Assembly (NCBI RefSeq): GCF_050320395.1
Contig: NZ_CP144459.1
Location: forward strand, 1,302,001-1,366,000
Source: Treponema_C sp050320395
GTDB lineage: Bacteria > Spirochaetota > Spirochaetia > Treponematales > Treponemataceae
DNA: 64,000 bases
Direction of reading: 5' to 3'
The notes beneath the pieces were generated by a model. That model saw only the letters and a list, made by a program, of their open reading frames with translations, was not told the DNA's origin and did not search any database. Shown here piece after piece: positions 63,186 to 64,000 of this stretch (positions are counted from its first letter, which is position 1; every line of letters starts with the position of its first letter). A program made the position numbers and the translations under genes.

Positions 63186-64000
63186 CAGCCGCGCAGACAA
63201 CTCAAAGCTTACATCCTCTTTTGGAGGAGGGCTTAAATGAAGAACAGAGACAAGCGGTTATGTGTTCGCACAATGCCGTCATTGCGGCGGGGGCGGGTTC
63301 CGGAAAAACCTTTGTTTTTGCGCGCCGCTTTGTACACTTGATTGTCGACAAGGGCTATGATATTGAATCGATACTCGCGCTAACCTTTACAAATAAAGCC
63401 GCCTCTGAAATGTATGAACGTATTTACAAAACTTTAAAAACGCTTGCGCCTTCAAATGCTCTTGCTCAAAAAGCCCTTGCGGACTTTCACAAAGCGCGCA
63501 TTCAAACGATGGATTCTTACTGCGCTTCCGTTTTGCGCTCCTGTTCGCGTTTGTACGGTATCCGTCCCGACTTTGTTACCGATGTTCAAAAAATAAAAGA
63601 ATACGTTTCCAAAGAGGCCCTTTTATTTGCCCTGGAGCACAGAAAAAATCAGGCCCTGCAAAGCTTATGCTCTTTTTCTTCCGTAGATGCGATAGCCCGC
63701 GATTTTTTTGCGGCCGCCGTTTTACGCTATTCGGTTCTCGGTGATCCCTTTGATTTCGAAAGGGCTATAGACAATCAAATTAACATCATCACGGAAAGCT
63801 GGAAAAGCGGCATGGCCCTTGTCGAAGAAAACGTATCTTGCCTTGCAGAACTTGCCGGTTCGGCTAAAGAAGATGAGCGTTCAAACTCACGTTTATCCGT
63901 TAAAGAACTTATACGGGTTCTCGAAGAAAACAGCATGTCTTCGGATTTTATTTTTAACTTTCTCTGCGCTTTCCGTAATAAAACCGGAGGCGGTGAAAAA
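63182..64000 (+). CDS. addA: AddA-like UvrD-type helicase-nuclease subunit (truncated by window edge)
   Basis: The first 273 codons are present and open to the right edge. The Q-motif LNEEQRQAV, Walker A AGAGSGKT and motif Ia LTFTNKAA identify a superfamily 1A helicase; with the addB-like gene overlapping by ATGA just upstream, AddA is the natural call rather than UvrD or PcrA. AddA is the ATP-driven 3'-5' helicase and second nuclease of the complex. The C-terminal nuclease domain lies outside the window and was not seen. Confidence 0.9.
   Translation, partial: MTAAQTTQSLHPLLEEGLNEEQRQAVMCSHNAVIAAGAGSGKTFVFARRFVHLIVDKGYDIESILALTFTNKAASEMYERIYKTLKTLAPSNALAQKALADFHKARIQTMDSYCASVLRSCSRLYGIRPDFVTDVQKIKEYVSKEALLFALEHRKNQALQSLCSFSSVDAIARDFFAAAVLRYSVLGDPFDFERAIDNQINIITESWKSGMALVEENVSCLAELAGSAKEDERSNSRLSVKELIRVLEENSMSSDFIFNFLCAFRNKTGGGEK

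Overview
The window looks like chromosomal DNA of a spirochaete, most probably a host-associated Treponema. The evidence is the gene order ribF-rpsO-pnp-M16 peptidase, a Cache/HAMP class III cyclase followed by a FecR-domain protein (both as I remember them from treponemes), very large Ig-repeat exported proteins and relaxed lipoboxes. Species was not determined; the call rests on gene content and remembered synteny, not on a search.

Left part (1-12.3 kb). A truncated membrane sensor gene and two tRNA genes (Pro-CGG, Asp-GTC) lie on the minus strand; a 20-bp copy of the tRNA-Pro 3' end sits 151 bp away and contains the sensor's apparent start codon. Next is a minus-strand cluster: AraC regulator, glycyl radical enzyme (GRE), its radical-SAM activase, a long ROK-like kinase and a bacteriohemerythrin. 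Divergent from it is a sugar ABC importer (binding protein, permease, double ATPase, second permease). The GRE resembles, from memory, the E. coli PflD/YbiW type. Importer + kinase + GRE + activase + regulator looks like an uptake and radical C-O cleavage pathway for an anhydro-sugar or similar polyol, the best candidate here for an undescribed system.

Middle (12.4-32.9 kb). An NDP-sugar pyrophosphorylase and mannose-6-phosphate isomerase, a TPR membrane protein, an intact Rpn/PD-(D/E)XK protein, an EF-G paralogue with an altered G4 motif, the alpha-2-macroglobulin/PbpC pair, deoD, an NSS transporter - MATE - dihydrouridine synthase run, and an RpiR regulator - FmdE pair.

Surface-protein region (33-44.3 kb). 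Two consecutive genes encode a 1564-residue Ig-repeat protein with a beta-barrel-like C-terminus and a 2174-residue Ig-repeat lipoprotein. An AT-rich PIN-type toxin/antitoxin pair follows.

Right part (45.2-64 kb). ribF-rpsO-pnp-M16 peptidase leads into a run of adenylate cyclase, membrane FecR/Fn3 protein, outer-membrane barrel protein and a large beta-helix lipoprotein, which reads as an envelope-spanning signalling or surface complex. After a decayed Rpn-family fragment, addB and the start of addA (cut by the window edge) close the window. No rRNA, CRISPR array, insertion sequence or prophage was seen.
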